Assembly (NCBI GenBank): GCA_944384205.1
Contig: CALWSL010000015.1
Location: 1 to 64,000 of the forward strand
Reading direction: 5' to 3'
Length of the DNA: 64,000 nucleotides
Source: an uncultured Acetatifactor sp.
Lineage (GTDB): Bacteria; Bacillota; Clostridia; Lachnospirales; Lachnospiraceae
A model generated the notes under the pieces. That model was not told the DNA's origin. It worked only from the letters and a program-made list of their open reading frames with translations, and made no database searches. A program made the translations under genes and the position numbers. Position 1 is the first letter of the stretch. Each line of letters begins with the position of its first letter. Positions 25,553 through 35,284 of this stretch are shown here, one piece after another.

Positions 25553-26250
25553 ATGGATTAGTTGAAATCACAGGCGTTACAAAGGCTTATGATGCGCAGC
25601 ATGTGGCGGTTAACAATGTCACATTGACCCTGCCTAAGGGAAAAATCATAGGATTGCTGGGACCCAACGGAAGCGGAAAGACCACATTGATTAAGATGAT
25701 GAACGGTCTGCTGACACCTACCGGCGGAAGTATCCGTATCGGCGGATATGAGGTGGGAGTGGAGAGCAAGGCGCATGTGGCGTATCTTCCAGACAGAACC
25801 TATCTTGCAGGAAATCAGAAAATAAATGATATTTTGGAATACTTTGTGGATTTCTATGCTGATTTTTCCAAAGAAAAGGCGTTGGAAATGTTAAAGAGTC
25901 TTGATATTAATCCCGATGCAAAGATGAAAACACTTTCCAAAGGCACCAGAGAGAAGGTACAGCTGATTCTTGTTATGAGCCGCAATGCGGATTTGTATAT
26001 TCTGGATGAGCCTATTGCCGGTGTGGATCCTGCGGCGAGAGATTATATTTTGCGTACGATTATCAACAACTATAACCCGGATGCCACAGTGCTGATTTCC
26101 ACACATTTAATCGGCGATATAGAACAGGTGTTGGATGAGGTTATTTTCATGCGTTACGGACATCTTGTCCTTTATACTTCCGTAGACAATATCAGGGAGG
26201 AGAAGGGCAAATCCGTAGATGCTTATTTCAGGGAGGTGTTCGCATGTTAG
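25549..26250 (+). CDS. ABC transporter ATP-binding protein
   Basis: 233 residues with Walker A GPNGSGKTT near 38-46 and Walker B LYILDEPIAGVDP. The usual LSGGQ signature is altered to LSKGTREKV, common in this YtrB-like ABC-2 group. It couples ATP hydrolysis to the permease encoded next, with which it overlaps by 7 bp. Substrate unknown; related ytr/bce-type operons respond to cell-wall stress. Confidence 0.92.
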   Translation: MNGLVEITGVTKAYDAQHVAVNNVTLTLPKGKIIGLLGPNGSGKTTLIKMMNGLLTPTGGSIRIGGYEVGVESKAHVAYLPDRTYLAGNQKINDILEYFVDFYADFSKEKALEMLKSLDINPDAKMKTLSKGTREKVQLILVMSRNADLYILDEPIAGVDPAARDYILRTIINNYNPDATVLISTHLIGDIEQVLDEVIFMRYGHLVLYTSVDNIREEKGKSVDAYFREVFAC

Positions 26251-27098
26251 CAAAGTTAATCAAGCATGAATGGAAAAGTGTATACAAAGTGGGAAGTATT
26301 CTGCTGATTGTCATTTTTGCAGTGACCCTGCTGGGATATATAGGATTGAGGACTCCTGTTATGAGCGCATTGTTTGCTGATGGAAATAATTTAACGGAGA
26401 GACAGAGTATATTAGTGGTTTTTGCAAGTGTATCCAGTCTGATGATATATGTGATGTTACTGGTGGGTGCAATGTATGGTATCATAATTTACATGGGGGT
26501 ACATTTTTATAAAACGATGTATACGGAACAGGGATATCTTACGCATACGCTTCCTGTGAAGACATATCAGCTATTAGGAAGTAAGGTTTTGGTTTCGGGA
26601 GTCTGGGTGTTCCTGATTGATGTGGCGCTGTATCTATCGGTGGCGGTACTGGTGATTGGTATGCTGCAGGGAGTGATGGAAGGTATTCAGGCAGACATAG
26701 CATGGGACGCGTTTTGGAGGGAATTAATACAAGGCTTGGCATTGATGAATTTTGAAACGGCTCATTTTCTCATTATCCTGATATTGATGCTTTTGATTTC
26801 GCCGTTTGTATCCGTAATTTTATTGTTCGGTGCGCTGACAATAGGACAGCTTTCCGGGAAACACAAGTTAATGATGGGAATTCTGGTATATATTGGAATT
26901 ACGGTTGCGAATTACATATTGAACTCGCTGGTGCAGGCGATTCTTTCTTTTCGATATGCAGCGTCCTTTACGGATGAGTTGCCCTTGAGCTATATGTCAC
27001 TCACATATGATATTTCACTGATTGCTTCGTGTGTGGTGGGAGCTGTAATCTGCTTTGTATCCCATTACATTATCAGTAAAAAACTGAATCTGGATTAG
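26244..27098 (+). CDS. ABC-2 type permease
   Basis: 284 residues with six predicted membrane helices (about 15-35, 65-90, 110-135, 165-190, 200-225, 255-280). It begins MLAKLIKHEWKSVYK, typical of ABC-2 permeases that start with a short amphipathic segment. It is the partner of the ATPase upstream. A terminator follows directly at 27106. Confidence 0.88.
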   Translation: MLAKLIKHEWKSVYKVGSILLIVIFAVTLLGYIGLRTPVMSALFADGNNLTERQSILVVFASVSSLMIYVMLLVGAMYGIIIYMGVHFYKTMYTEQGYLTHTLPVKTYQLLGSKVLVSGVWVFLIDVALYLSVAVLVIGMLQGVMEGIQADIAWDAFWRELIQGLALMNFETAHFLIILILMLLISPFVSVILLFGALTIGQLSGKHKLMMGILVYIGITVANYILNSLVQAILSFRYAASFTDELPLSYMSLTYDISLIASCVVGAVICFVSHYIISKKLNLD

Positions 27099-27105
27099 CA
27101 GTAAG

Positions 27106-27132
27106 GAGTGGTGCTTTTGTACCGCTCTTTTT
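27106..27132 (+). terminator. Terminator of the gntR-ABC operon
   Basis: Nine-bp stem GAGTGGTGC (27106-27114) / GTACCGCTC (27119-27127), loop TTTT, then TTTTT. Confidence 0.8.
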
Positions 27133-27145
27133 CCATGAAAATTAT

Positions 27146-27174
27146 TTGCCCTGTGTCCGATAATTTGCTATAAT
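27146..27174 (+). promoter_or_regulatory. Promoter of the DUF5717 operon
   Basis: TTGCCC (27146-27151), 17-bp spacer, perfect TATAAT (27169-27174) with an extended -10 (TGC). Confidence 0.7.
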
Positions 27175-27211
27175 AATTTTATACTTTGGATAAAAGCGGG
27201 TGAGAGTATAA

Positions 27212-30200
27212 ATGCAGGAGATGATTGACAGAATCTTGGAGGGAAACTTCGACTATGAGAATGGTTCTCTTGATTTTTCATGTGCAAAAGTAGAAATCCG
27301 TATTTCTGCGGGTGCGGTCTATGAAGGAGCCTTCCGTATCCGTTCCACTCCGGGCTGCTTCACCAACGGCTATGTCAGCGCTACTGACCTTCGCATGAAA
27401 TGCCTTACTCCCGAATTTTCGGGGAGCGATGAGGAAATCTCTTTTTGCTTTCATGGAGAGAATATGGAAGAAGGTGAGGTAGTAAAGGGTGCTTTCAATG
27501 TAATCAGCAACCACGGGGAGTATTATCTTCCGTTTGTGGTATCTATTGAACATACGGTTCTGAATTCTTCCATCGGTACAATTAAAAATCTGTTTCACTT
27601 TGCCAATCTGGCGAAAAGCAACTGGAAGGAAGCTGTAAATCTGTTTTATTCACCGCAGTTTACACATATTTTTACGGGGAGTGATGAAAAGGTTTATGAC
27701 AGCTATAAAGGATTGTCAGTGTATCCCGGAAATGAACAGAATGTGGAAGAATTTCTGATTCAGATAAATAAGAAACAGAAGGTAGAGTTTCTGGTGGAGG
27801 AGCAGGAGGTAAGCCTGGAGCCGGAAGCTTTTGAGAGTCCGTACAGGGTATTGGAGCAGGAAATCGGGATTGTACGCAACGGATGGGGTTATACGGCATT
27901 GAATGTGGAGTGCGACGGGGATTTCCTTTTTACGGAAAAAGAGTTTCTGACGGATGATGATTTCCTTGGAAACAGATGCAGGCTTCCTGTTTTTATAGAC
28001 TGTGGTCTATGCAGAAGGGGAAAAAATTTCGGACAGGTGGTACTTTTTAATTCCCATGTGTGCCTTACGATTCCGGTAACGGTGAAGATAGGTGAAGAGG
28101 GAAGGGCAAAGCTCTCCCAAAAGCGTATTGTGGTACAGCTGATGGAATTTTATCAGGCATTCCGCATGAAGAAAATCAGCTCTTCCACATGGATGAAGGA
28201 GACCGGCAAGCTGGTGGACAAGCTTGTGGCGTTTAATGAAAACGATGTGTCTGCCAGACTGTTTCAGGCACAGCTTTTAATCTCGGAGGAGCGTTATAAC
28301 GAAGCGGGCTGGCTGCTTGACCATGCCATGTCCCTGATGGAGCAGGGAGGCATGGAGGATGACACGCTTTTGGCATATTATTTGTATCTGACAACCTTGA
28401 TTCACAGAGAGGAAAAGTATGTGAACCAAATTACGGATGAGGTACGTCAGATATTCAGACGGGAGCCCTCCAACTGGCGTGTGGCTTGGCTTTTGCTGTA
28501 TTTGTCGGAGGAATTTTCAAAATTACCGGCTAACAAATGGCAGTTTCTGCAAAAGCAGTTTTATTATGGCTGCTATAGTCCCATCCTTTACATGGAAGCG
28601 TTGCAGCTTTTGGCGAACAATCCGACACTTCTGCGCAAATTGGATTCTTATGAGCTGCAGGTGCTGTATTTCGGTGCAAAGAATCAGATATTGAGCGCCG
28701 AACTGGTTGAGCAGATTCTGTATCTGGCGGGTAGGATGAAGGAGTATTCTCCAGTGCTTTTTGGTATTTTGAGTAATTTGTATGAAAAAAAATACGATGT
28801 GAGAATTCTGCAGGAGATTTGTACGCTGTTAATCAAAGGAGGAAAGGCAGGGTACAAATATTTTAACTGGTATAAAAGCGGTGTGGAAGCTCAGCTTCGT
28901 ATTACAAATCTGTACGAGTATTATATGATGTCACTGGATTTGTCTATGCCGCAGAATCTGCCCAAGATGCTTTTGATGTATTTTTCTTATCAGAATAATC
29001 TGGATTATGAGCACAGTGCCTATCTGTATCAGTATATTTTACAGCGTCGGAAGGAGTATGCTGAAATTTATGAAAATTACCGGGGAAGAATGGAGCACTT
29101 TGTGGTGGACCAGATACGGAAACTGCATATTAACCGGAATTTAGCTGCTGTTTATCAGGAGATGCTGACGCCGGGCATGGTGACGGAGGAAACAGCAGAA
29201 GCATTATCGAAGCTTCTTTTTGCCAATCAGGTGCAGGTGGAGGACTTGCGGATGCGCAAGGTGATTGTCTACCAGTCGGGGAGTCTGGAAGCCGGAGAAT
29301 ATACGCTGCAGGATGGCTGTACGTGGATTCCGTTGTACGGAAGTGACTATACAATTCTGTTTGAGGACGGCTGGGGAAATCGCTTTGTGAAAAGTGTGGA
29401 ATACACGCTGGAGAAACTTATGGTGCCCGGTAAATACTTGCGCATGATAGCCCATTATGACAGGAACTGTCCTGAACTGGACAGGTATCTGTGTAAGATG
29501 GAACATGGTGAGGTTACGCCGGAAAACATTGCAAGGGTGCTGAGAGTTGTGGCGTCTGAGAATGTGACGGACGAAATCAAACGGGCTGGATATTTAAAAA
29601 TCCTGCAATATTATTATGATATGGATGATATGCGGGCATTGGATGATTATCTGGAGGAGATTCCCTTTGAAAAGCTTACCATGGAGGAGAGGGGACAAGT
29701 GCTGAGATTCATGGTAATCCGCGGGAAATACAAGACGGCGTACCAGTGGGTGGTAACGTATGGTCCTTATTTTGCGGATGTGAAAACTCTGGTGAGACTG
29801 ATTAGCGAGATAATACAGCGCACCGGTATGGTGGAGGAGGAAACGCTGACTGCAGCCGCCTTGTATGTATTTCAAAGGGGAAAGTATAACAGTACAATCC
29901 TTTCCTATTTAATTCTGTATTTTGAAGGAATGACAAAGGATTTGAGAGAGGTCTGGAAAGCGTCCCGTTCCTTTGATGTGGACTGCTACAGGCTTTCCGA
30001 GCGGATTATTCTGCAAATGCTCTATTCCGGGGCGTTTGTAGGAGAAAAAATGGATATTTTCCGTTATTATGTGTCTCAGGGCGCCAAACAGGAGGTAGAG
30101 GAAGCCTTTCTGATGCAGTGTGCATATGATTATTTCGTTAAAGAAAACCTGACTGACAGATATGTATTTCAGGAAATCAGATATGCTTATCTGCGCGGTG

Positions 30201-30772
30201 AGCAAATCAGTCAGGTTTGCAGACTGGCGTTTTTGAAATATTATGCGGAACATCCCGAAGATTTGTCGGAGGAGGACAGACCTCTGATAGAAAGCTTTCT
30301 GGGCGAAATGCTCGGAAAGGGAATTTACCTGAATTTCTTCCGTGAGCTGAAGGACTTTACTTATCTGACAAGGGTGATGGGAGACAGAACGATTGTGGAA
30401 TACCGGACCCGTCCGGGCGGAAAGGCGCGTATTCATTATGTGGTGATGAATGAGAGCGGAGAGGCGGATGAGTATCTGACGGAATACATGACAGATGTGT
30501 ACGGCGGTGTGTGCTTCAAGGATTTTGTGCTGTTTTTCGCGGAAACCCTGCAATATTATATTACGGAAGAGTATGACGGAGAGGAACAGCTTACGGAGAG
30601 CGGAACGGTTCAAAAAAGTGATATTGTGGGAGACGCCCACGGGAGCAGGTATGATATCATCAACGACATGGTGATTTGTAAGACTATGCAGGATTATGAT
30701 ACACTGGATCATCTGCTGGAGAATTTTTATTGCAGGGAATTCTGGAATAAGAATCTGTTTTGGCTGCAATAA
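27212..30772 (+). CDS. DUF5717-family large protein
   Basis: 1186 residues with no signal peptide and no membrane helix. The first 250 residues are beta-rich; the rest is almost all helical with TPR-like spacing (for example NDVSARLFQAQLLISEERYNEAGWLL near 345). I recognise it only as the DUF5717 family found in Lachnospiraceae; function unknown. It is the first gene of an operon with 30802, 32099 and 32971. The combination of a giant scaffold-like protein, an actin-fold protein, a helical-repeat protein and a membrane coiled-coil protein suggests an intracellular assembly, which is inference. Confidence 0.85.
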   Translation: MQEMIDRILEGNFDYENGSLDFSCAKVEIRISAGAVYEGAFRIRSTPGCFTNGYVSATDLRMKCLTPEFSGSDEEISFCFHGENMEEGEVVKGAFNVISNHGEYYLPFVVSIEHTVLNSSIGTIKNLFHFANLAKSNWKEAVNLFYSPQFTHIFTGSDEKVYDSYKGLSVYPGNEQNVEEFLIQINKKQKVEFLVEEQEVSLEPEAFESPYRVLEQEIGIVRNGWGYTALNVECDGDFLFTEKEFLTDDDFLGNRCRLPVFIDCGLCRRGKNFGQVVLFNSHVCLTIPVTVKIGEEGRAKLSQKRIVVQLMEFYQAFRMKKISSSTWMKETGKLVDKLVAFNENDVSARLFQAQLLISEERYNEAGWLLDHAMSLMEQGGMEDDTLLAYYLYLTTLIHREEKYVNQITDEVRQIFRREPSNWRVAWLLLYLSEEFSKLPANKWQFLQKQFYYGCYSPILYMEALQLLANNPTLLRKLDSYELQVLYFGAKNQILSAELVEQILYLAGRMKEYSPVLFGILSNLYEKKYDVRILQEICTLLIKGGKAGYKYFNWYKSGVEAQLRITNLYEYYMMSLDLSMPQNLPKMLLMYFSYQNNLDYEHSAYLYQYILQRRKEYAEIYENYRGRMEHFVVDQIRKLHINRNLAAVYQEMLTPGMVTEETAEALSKLLFANQVQVEDLRMRKVIVYQSGSLEAGEYTLQDGCTWIPLYGSDYTILFEDGWGNRFVKSVEYTLEKLMVPGKYLRMIAHYDRNCPELDRYLCKMEHGEVTPENIARVLRVVASENVTDEIKRAGYLKILQYYYDMDDMRALDDYLEEIPFEKLTMEERGQVLRFMVIRGKYKTAYQWVVTYGPYFADVKTLVRLISEIIQRTGMVEEETLTAAALYVFQRGKYNSTILSYLILYFEGMTKDLREVWKASRSFDVDCYRLSERIILQMLYSGAFVGEKMDIFRYYVSQGAKQEVEEAFLMQCAYDYFVKENLTDRYVFQEIRYAYLRGEQISQVCRLAFLKYYAEHPEDLSEEDRPLIESFLGEMLGKGIYLNFFRELKDFTYLTRVMGDRTIVEYRTRPGGKARIHYVVMNESGEADEYLTEYMTDVYGGVCFKDFVLFFAETLQYYITEEYDGEEQLTESGTVQKSDIVGDAHGSRYDIINDMVICKTMQDYDTLDHLLENFYCREFWNKNLFWLQ

Positions 30773-30801
30773 TGGGGAGTGCGACGGAAAGGAGGAGAGA
30801 G

Positions 30802-32088
30802 ATGCACAGTTTGTTTCATAGTGAAAAACTGATTGTGGGTTATGATCTTGGAGATGATTATTGTCAAATCAGTTACTGCATAAACGGAAGTGATGTAGAA
30901 ACTCTCTCTTCCGTGGCAGGAGCCGAACATTACAGCATTCCCACTGTGCTGTGTAAACGGGAAGGCGTTAATCAGTGGTTTTACGGCAGGGAAGCCCTTC
31001 GCTATGCCGATGAAAACGGAGGAATCCTTATCAGGAATCTGCTGCGTCTGGCAGTGGATGGAGAAGCCGTGCAGATTGAAGGAAAAGCCTTTGATCCGAT
31101 AGCGCTTTTGACACTGTTCGTGAAAAGAAGTCTGGGCAGGCTGTCACAGATAACTTCTCCCGACAGGATGGAAGCCTTGATGATTACCTGCATGAAGCTG
31201 GATACCCGTGTGCATGAGGTGCTGTCACAGGTGGTGGCGGGGCTGAAAATAAAGCTTCATCAGGTCAGGTTTCAGAATCATGCGGAGAGCTTCTATTACT
31301 ATATGATTTATCAGCAGGAGGAGCTGTGGAATTTTCAGACGCTGCTCTGTGATTATCGGGACAGCAGTATAAATGTCTACCGGATGGAATGTAATAAACG
31401 AACCATGCCGATAGTGGCATATATAGATAATACAACGTATCCTTTTCCTGCCTACGAACCGATGCCGGAGACGGAAACGCTGCGCAGGGAGAAGATGGAA
31501 CGGCTGGATGAAGAGTTTTTGGAGCTGATGACAAAGGTTTGCGGGGAACGGAGAATTTCCGCCGTCTATTTAATTGGCGAGCACTATTCCGACGAATGGA
31601 TGAAGGATTCCCTGCGTTTTCTGTGCAGAGGCAGAAGGGTTTTTCAGGGAAGCAATCTGTACAGCAAGGGAGCCTGCTTTGGTATGCTGGAGCGCATATT
31701 TCCCAGCGAGACGGGGAAAAACCATGTTTTTCTGGGAAACGACAAGCTGAAAGCCAATATTGGCATGAAAATTCTGCGAAGGGGCGAGGAATCCTATTTT
31801 GCGCTTCTGGATGCCGGAGTAAACTGGTTTGAAGCGGAAAACACGATGGAATGCTATTTGCAGGAAGAGAATGCGATAGAACTGATGATTACGCCGTTGA
31901 TTGGCAAATGCGGCAAGCTTGCAAGAATTGTGCTGGATGAGCTTCCGGATACGCTAAGCCGTCTGCGTATTCACCTGTATCTGCAGGAGGAAAGCCGTCT
32001 GACGGTGGAGATCACAGACCTGGGACTGGGAGAAATCCGGGCAGGAACGGGACGCATATGGAAGGAAGAAATAGAATTGTATAAATGA
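30802..32088 (+). CDS. DUF5716-family actin/Hsp70-fold protein
   Basis: 428 residues from ATG 30802, chosen because AAAGGAGGAGAG lies just before it; an in-frame earlier start would overlap the upstream gene. The N-terminus IVGYDLGDDYCQISYC looks like the phosphate-1 loop of the Hsp70/actin superfamily. LLCDYRDSSINVYRM suits phosphate-2, and AVYLIGEHYSDEWM plus LYSKGACFGM suit the adenosine motif, though the usual G-G is lost (LIGEH). The family is annotated DUF5716 and has no known role. It probably binds a nucleotide, but the altered motifs leave ATPase activity open. Confidence 0.8.
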   Translation: MHSLFHSEKLIVGYDLGDDYCQISYCINGSDVETLSSVAGAEHYSIPTVLCKREGVNQWFYGREALRYADENGGILIRNLLRLAVDGEAVQIEGKAFDPIALLTLFVKRSLGRLSQITSPDRMEALMITCMKLDTRVHEVLSQVVAGLKIKLHQVRFQNHAESFYYYMIYQQEELWNFQTLLCDYRDSSINVYRMECNKRTMPIVAYIDNTTYPFPAYEPMPETETLRREKMERLDEEFLELMTKVCGERRISAVYLIGEHYSDEWMKDSLRFLCRGRRVFQGSNLYSKGACFGMLERIFPSETGKNHVFLGNDKLKANIGMKILRRGEESYFALLDAGVNWFEAENTMECYLQEENAIELMITPLIGKCGKLARIVLDELPDTLSRLRIHLYLQEESRLTVEITDLGLGEIRAGTGRIWKEEIELYK

Positions 32089-32098
32089 GGATTAAGTT

Positions 32099-32953
32099 AT
32101 GCGGGTGAGTGTATGTGTCGGTAATTATGCAGCGGTTTCTTATTGTATAGCAGGTTTGGAGATGCGGGTTTACTGTATGGAAGAATTGTGCTACTGTCTG
32201 CGTGAAAATGCTTTTTTATTGGACTTGTCCGTAATGGATGAGGGACTGGTGAAATGGATTGACGAGGAGTGCGGGATAAAGGAGCTGGCAAAGGAGCTTT
32301 ATCCCATGGTGCGCAGACAGGGGGCACTCAGCGCTTTCGTCACAATGATTCTGGAATATACAGGATTGTATGACAGAGGCATTATTCTGGAAGTGGAGAA
32401 GGTGCTGAAGGAAGGTTCGGGGTTAAGCGGAATCGAAAAGCGCAAGAAGCAGATAGATTATCTGGTGCGCAAGCAACAATATCCTGCGGCAGTACACCGC
32501 TATGATGACTTGCTTTCCAGATGGCAGGAGGAGTCCGAACGCGGAATGGAAATGCCGGGCGCTAAAGTCAGGGCGGGGATTCTCCATAATAAAGGTGTTG
32601 CGCTGGCGGGAATGATGGAATACAAAGCCGCAGCGGAATGCTTCCGGGAGGCAAATGAGATAGAACGGAATGCGGAGCACTATCAGGCATATCTTGCAGC
32701 CAAGCGAATGGAACTGGACGAGAGCGGGTATCTTTCTTTTATCGCAGACCTGCCGGACAGCTATGAGCAGTCCCTTGAGCTGGAGAAGCGGATAGAGCGG
32801 CTTAAGGATGAATTTCGGGAATCGGAAACAGGAAAGCGCCTTGCCGGATTGCGGGAATGGCGGTTTGGCAAAGACAAGCAGAGATATTATGATGAACTTG
32901 AAAAAATTGTCCGGTCGTTAAAGGACGATTACAGGAACAGCGTAAGTGAGTAG
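32099..32953 (+). CDS. Helical-repeat protein of unknown function
   Basis: 284 residues, cytoplasmic, no recognised family. The middle has a TPR-like pair (KAGILHNKGVALAGM-type spacing followed by EYKAAAECFREANEIE, about 165-200), and the C-terminus is a charged coiled coil (RIERLKDEFRES, EKIVRSLKDDYRN). Start ATG 32099 follows the DUF5716 stop by 10 bp. As third gene of the operon it likely acts with the other three products. Confidence 0.75.
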   Translation: MRVSVCVGNYAAVSYCIAGLEMRVYCMEELCYCLRENAFLLDLSVMDEGLVKWIDEECGIKELAKELYPMVRRQGALSAFVTMILEYTGLYDRGIILEVEKVLKEGSGLSGIEKRKKQIDYLVRKQQYPAAVHRYDDLLSRWQEESERGMEMPGAKVRAGILHNKGVALAGMMEYKAAAECFREANEIERNAEHYQAYLAAKRMELDESGYLSFIADLPDSYEQSLELEKRIERLKDEFRESETGKRLAGLREWRFGKDKQRYYDELEKIVRSLKDDYRNSVSE

Positions 32954-32970
32954 CAGCATGGAGGAATTAT

Positions 32971-34134
32971 ATGGGATTTTTCGGCAGGTTATTCAAAAGA
33001 AAACAACGGGAAACCGGTCATGAGGACGATTGGGAACAGATTGTCTATGCGAGAGACGAGGTGGATTTTAGCAATGCGGAGCAGCGGAATATCTATATCA
33101 CAAATTGTCTGGAGCAGATAGCGGAGGCAACAAAGGAAATGAACCTGCTTTCGGGTGAATATTCCCTTGTAACCTCCTATCTGACGGATATTGAGGAGAT
33201 AGAAGCCCTGCCCGAGGATGAGAGAGAGGACTTGGACGGAATTGCAAGAAGGCTGCAGGCGCTCGAAACAGAAAGAGAAAAATATCGTGAAAAAAAGAAC
33301 AGAATGAACGATGCGGATTATTACAGTATCCGCAAGCAGGAAGATGAGGTGGAGCAGGGCATTCAGAAAATAAAGCGGGAAGAACAGTATAATACGCTTA
33401 TAAAACAGGATTTAAAGCGCCTTGACAGGGAACGCCATGCCTATACATACCGCAGGGATGAGCTGGACACCATGCAGTTGAATCTGCGCGGTATGGCGTT
33501 AATCTTTTTGGCAGCGCTTTTTCTTTGTCTGATTATGCTTGCCATTTTGCAGTTTGGTTTTGGAATGAATACTTATGTAGGATATATTGTGACAATTCTG
33601 GCGGGGGCAATTGCCGTGACGGTTCTTTGTGTGAAATATACGGATGCAAATAAAGAGCGTGTGCGTGTGGAGAATACTGTTAATAAATTGATACAACTGC
33701 AGAATAAGGTAAAAATCCGTTATGTAAATAATGTCAACCTGCTGGAATATCTCTATATGAAATATAATACGGACAGCGGCGAAAGGCTGGAAAAGTTATG
33801 GACGGCATATCAGCAGGAGAAGGAGGAGAGAAAGCAGTTTGCAGAGGCAGAGGCGAAAACGGAATATTACAGCAGACAACTGGTGGATAAGCTCTCCAAC
33901 TACCGCGTGGCAGTTCCGTCAAGGTGGATACAGCAGACAAGAGCGCTTTTGGACAAGCGTGAGATGGTGGAAATCAGACATGATCTGATTCTGCGCAGGC
34001 AGGCGCTCAGAAAACAGATGGATTACAATAAAAATGTTGCGGATACCGCACAAAATGAGATTATGGAGGTGGCGGCACAGTATCCCGCCTATGCCAAAGA
34101 GATTATGAGTATGGTGGACGGATACCAAATTTAA
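32971..34134 (+). CDS. Coiled-coil protein with two membrane helices
   Basis: 387 residues. A long coiled coil (about 45-165) precedes a hairpin of two membrane helices (about 175-195 and 203-222), then a second coiled coil (about 225-370). Both ends should face the cytoplasm, giving a membrane anchor with two long arms. Family not recognised. ATG 32971 with GGAGGAA upstream. It is the last gene of the DUF5717 operon and may tether the complex to the membrane (inference). Confidence 0.78.
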   Translation: MGFFGRLFKRKQRETGHEDDWEQIVYARDEVDFSNAEQRNIYITNCLEQIAEATKEMNLLSGEYSLVTSYLTDIEEIEALPEDEREDLDGIARRLQALETEREKYREKKNRMNDADYYSIRKQEDEVEQGIQKIKREEQYNTLIKQDLKRLDRERHAYTYRRDELDTMQLNLRGMALIFLAALFLCLIMLAILQFGFGMNTYVGYIVTILAGAIAVTVLCVKYTDANKERVRVENTVNKLIQLQNKVKIRYVNNVNLLEYLYMKYNTDSGERLEKLWTAYQQEKEERKQFAEAEAKTEYYSRQLVDKLSNYRVAVPSRWIQQTRALLDKREMVEIRHDLILRRQALRKQMDYNKNVADTAQNEIMEVAAQYPAYAKEIMSMVDGYQI

Positions 34135-34159
34135 AAATTTTCAAAATTTAAAAATATGG

Positions 34160-34188
34160 TTGATTTTTTTGCTTAAATCTGTTTATCT
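34160..34188 (+). promoter_or_regulatory. Promoter of purC
   Basis: TTGATT (34160-34165), 17-bp spacer, TTATCT (34183-34188). About 60 nt of leader follow, with no purine riboswitch visible. Confidence 0.45.
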
Positions 34189-34247
34189 ATAAGATGGAGT
34201 AATGATTCTGAAGCATACTAACCAAATAGAGAAAAGAGGTATAAAGA

Positions 34248-35129
34248 ATGAGTGTAGAGGAATTAAAGCCGATAAAAGAAGGCAAGGTTCGTGAGATTTA
34301 TGACAATGGCGACAGTCTTATTATGGTGGCAACAGATCGTATCAGTTGTTTTGATGTCATTCTTAAAAACACTGTAACCAAAAAGGGAACTGTCCTGACA
34401 CAGATGTCGAAATTCTGGTTTGAGATGACGGAGGATATTATTCCGAATCATATGATTTCCACAGATGTAAAGGATATGCCTGAATTTTTCCGTCAACCTA
34501 AGTTTGATGGCAACAGCATGATGTGCCGGAAATTAAATATGCTGCCCATCGAATGTATTGTTCGCGGTTATATTACCGGCAGCGGCTGGGCAAGCTATCA
34601 GGAGAACGGAACAGTATGCGGTATTAAGCTTCCGGAGGGCTTACAGGAGTCCGATAAGCTTCCTGAGCCTATCTATACTCCCTCCACGAAAGCTGAGATT
34701 GGAGATCACGATGAGAATATCTCCTATGAGCAGAGTGTGGAGTATCTTGAAAAGAGGTTTCCCGGAAAAGGTGAGGAGTATGCTTCCAAATTGCGTGATT
34801 ATACCATTGCAATTTATAAAAAGTGCGCGGACTATGCGCTTACCCGCGGTATCATTATTGCGGATACCAAGTTTGAGTTTGGTCTGGATGAAGACGGCAA
34901 CATTGTGCTTGGCGATGAAGTGTTAACTCCTGACAGTTCCCGTTTCTGGCCCGTTGAAGGATATGAACCGGGGCACAGTCAGCCTTCCTTTGACAAACAG
35001 TTTGCCCGTGACTGGCTGAAAGCAAATCCTGACAGCAACTGGGAACTGCCGGAGGAGGTTGTAAACAAGACAATTGACATTTATCTGCGGGGCTATGAGC
35101 TGCTGACAGGTAAAAAGATTACTCTATAA
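34248..35129 (+). CDS. purC: SAICAR synthetase
   Basis: 293 residues, the longer PurC type. It ligates aspartate to CAIR with ATP in purine synthesis. Conserved segments include EGKVREIYDNGD, VATDRISCFDVI, PIECIVRGYITGSGW, IADTKFEFG and DEVLTPDSSRFW. It is followed by purF after 155 bp containing a stem-loop, so the two may be separately controlled. Confidence 0.96.
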   Translation: MSVEELKPIKEGKVREIYDNGDSLIMVATDRISCFDVILKNTVTKKGTVLTQMSKFWFEMTEDIIPNHMISTDVKDMPEFFRQPKFDGNSMMCRKLNMLPIECIVRGYITGSGWASYQENGTVCGIKLPEGLQESDKLPEPIYTPSTKAEIGDHDENISYEQSVEYLEKRFPGKGEEYASKLRDYTIAIYKKCADYALTRGIIIADTKFEFGLDEDGNIVLGDEVLTPDSSRFWPVEGYEPGHSQPSFDKQFARDWLKANPDSNWELPEEVVNKTIDIYLRGYELLTGKKITL

Positions 35130-35169
35130 GATTTAACAGGTTATACTGCCTGTAGAACAAAAATTGGAC

Positions 35170-35205
35170 AAAGGCGTCCGAGTCCCCGGGATTCGTATGC
35201 CTTTT
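35170..35205 (+). terminator. Stem-loop between purC and purF
   Basis: Twelve-base arms 35170-35181 and 35193-35204 pair in 11 of 12 positions, ending in TTTT. It could terminate or attenuate transcription into purF. Confidence 0.5.
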
Positions 35206-35284
35206 GACGGGTGTCGGGTGAATTGTCGGCAGCATGCCTTGGGTTCGGGAAAGGTATGGTTAATCAGTGGCTGAAAGAATTTAT

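Noticed and set aside
34135-34247. Purine riboswitch ahead of purC
   Set aside because: Leader is short and lacks the conserved purine aptamer loops.
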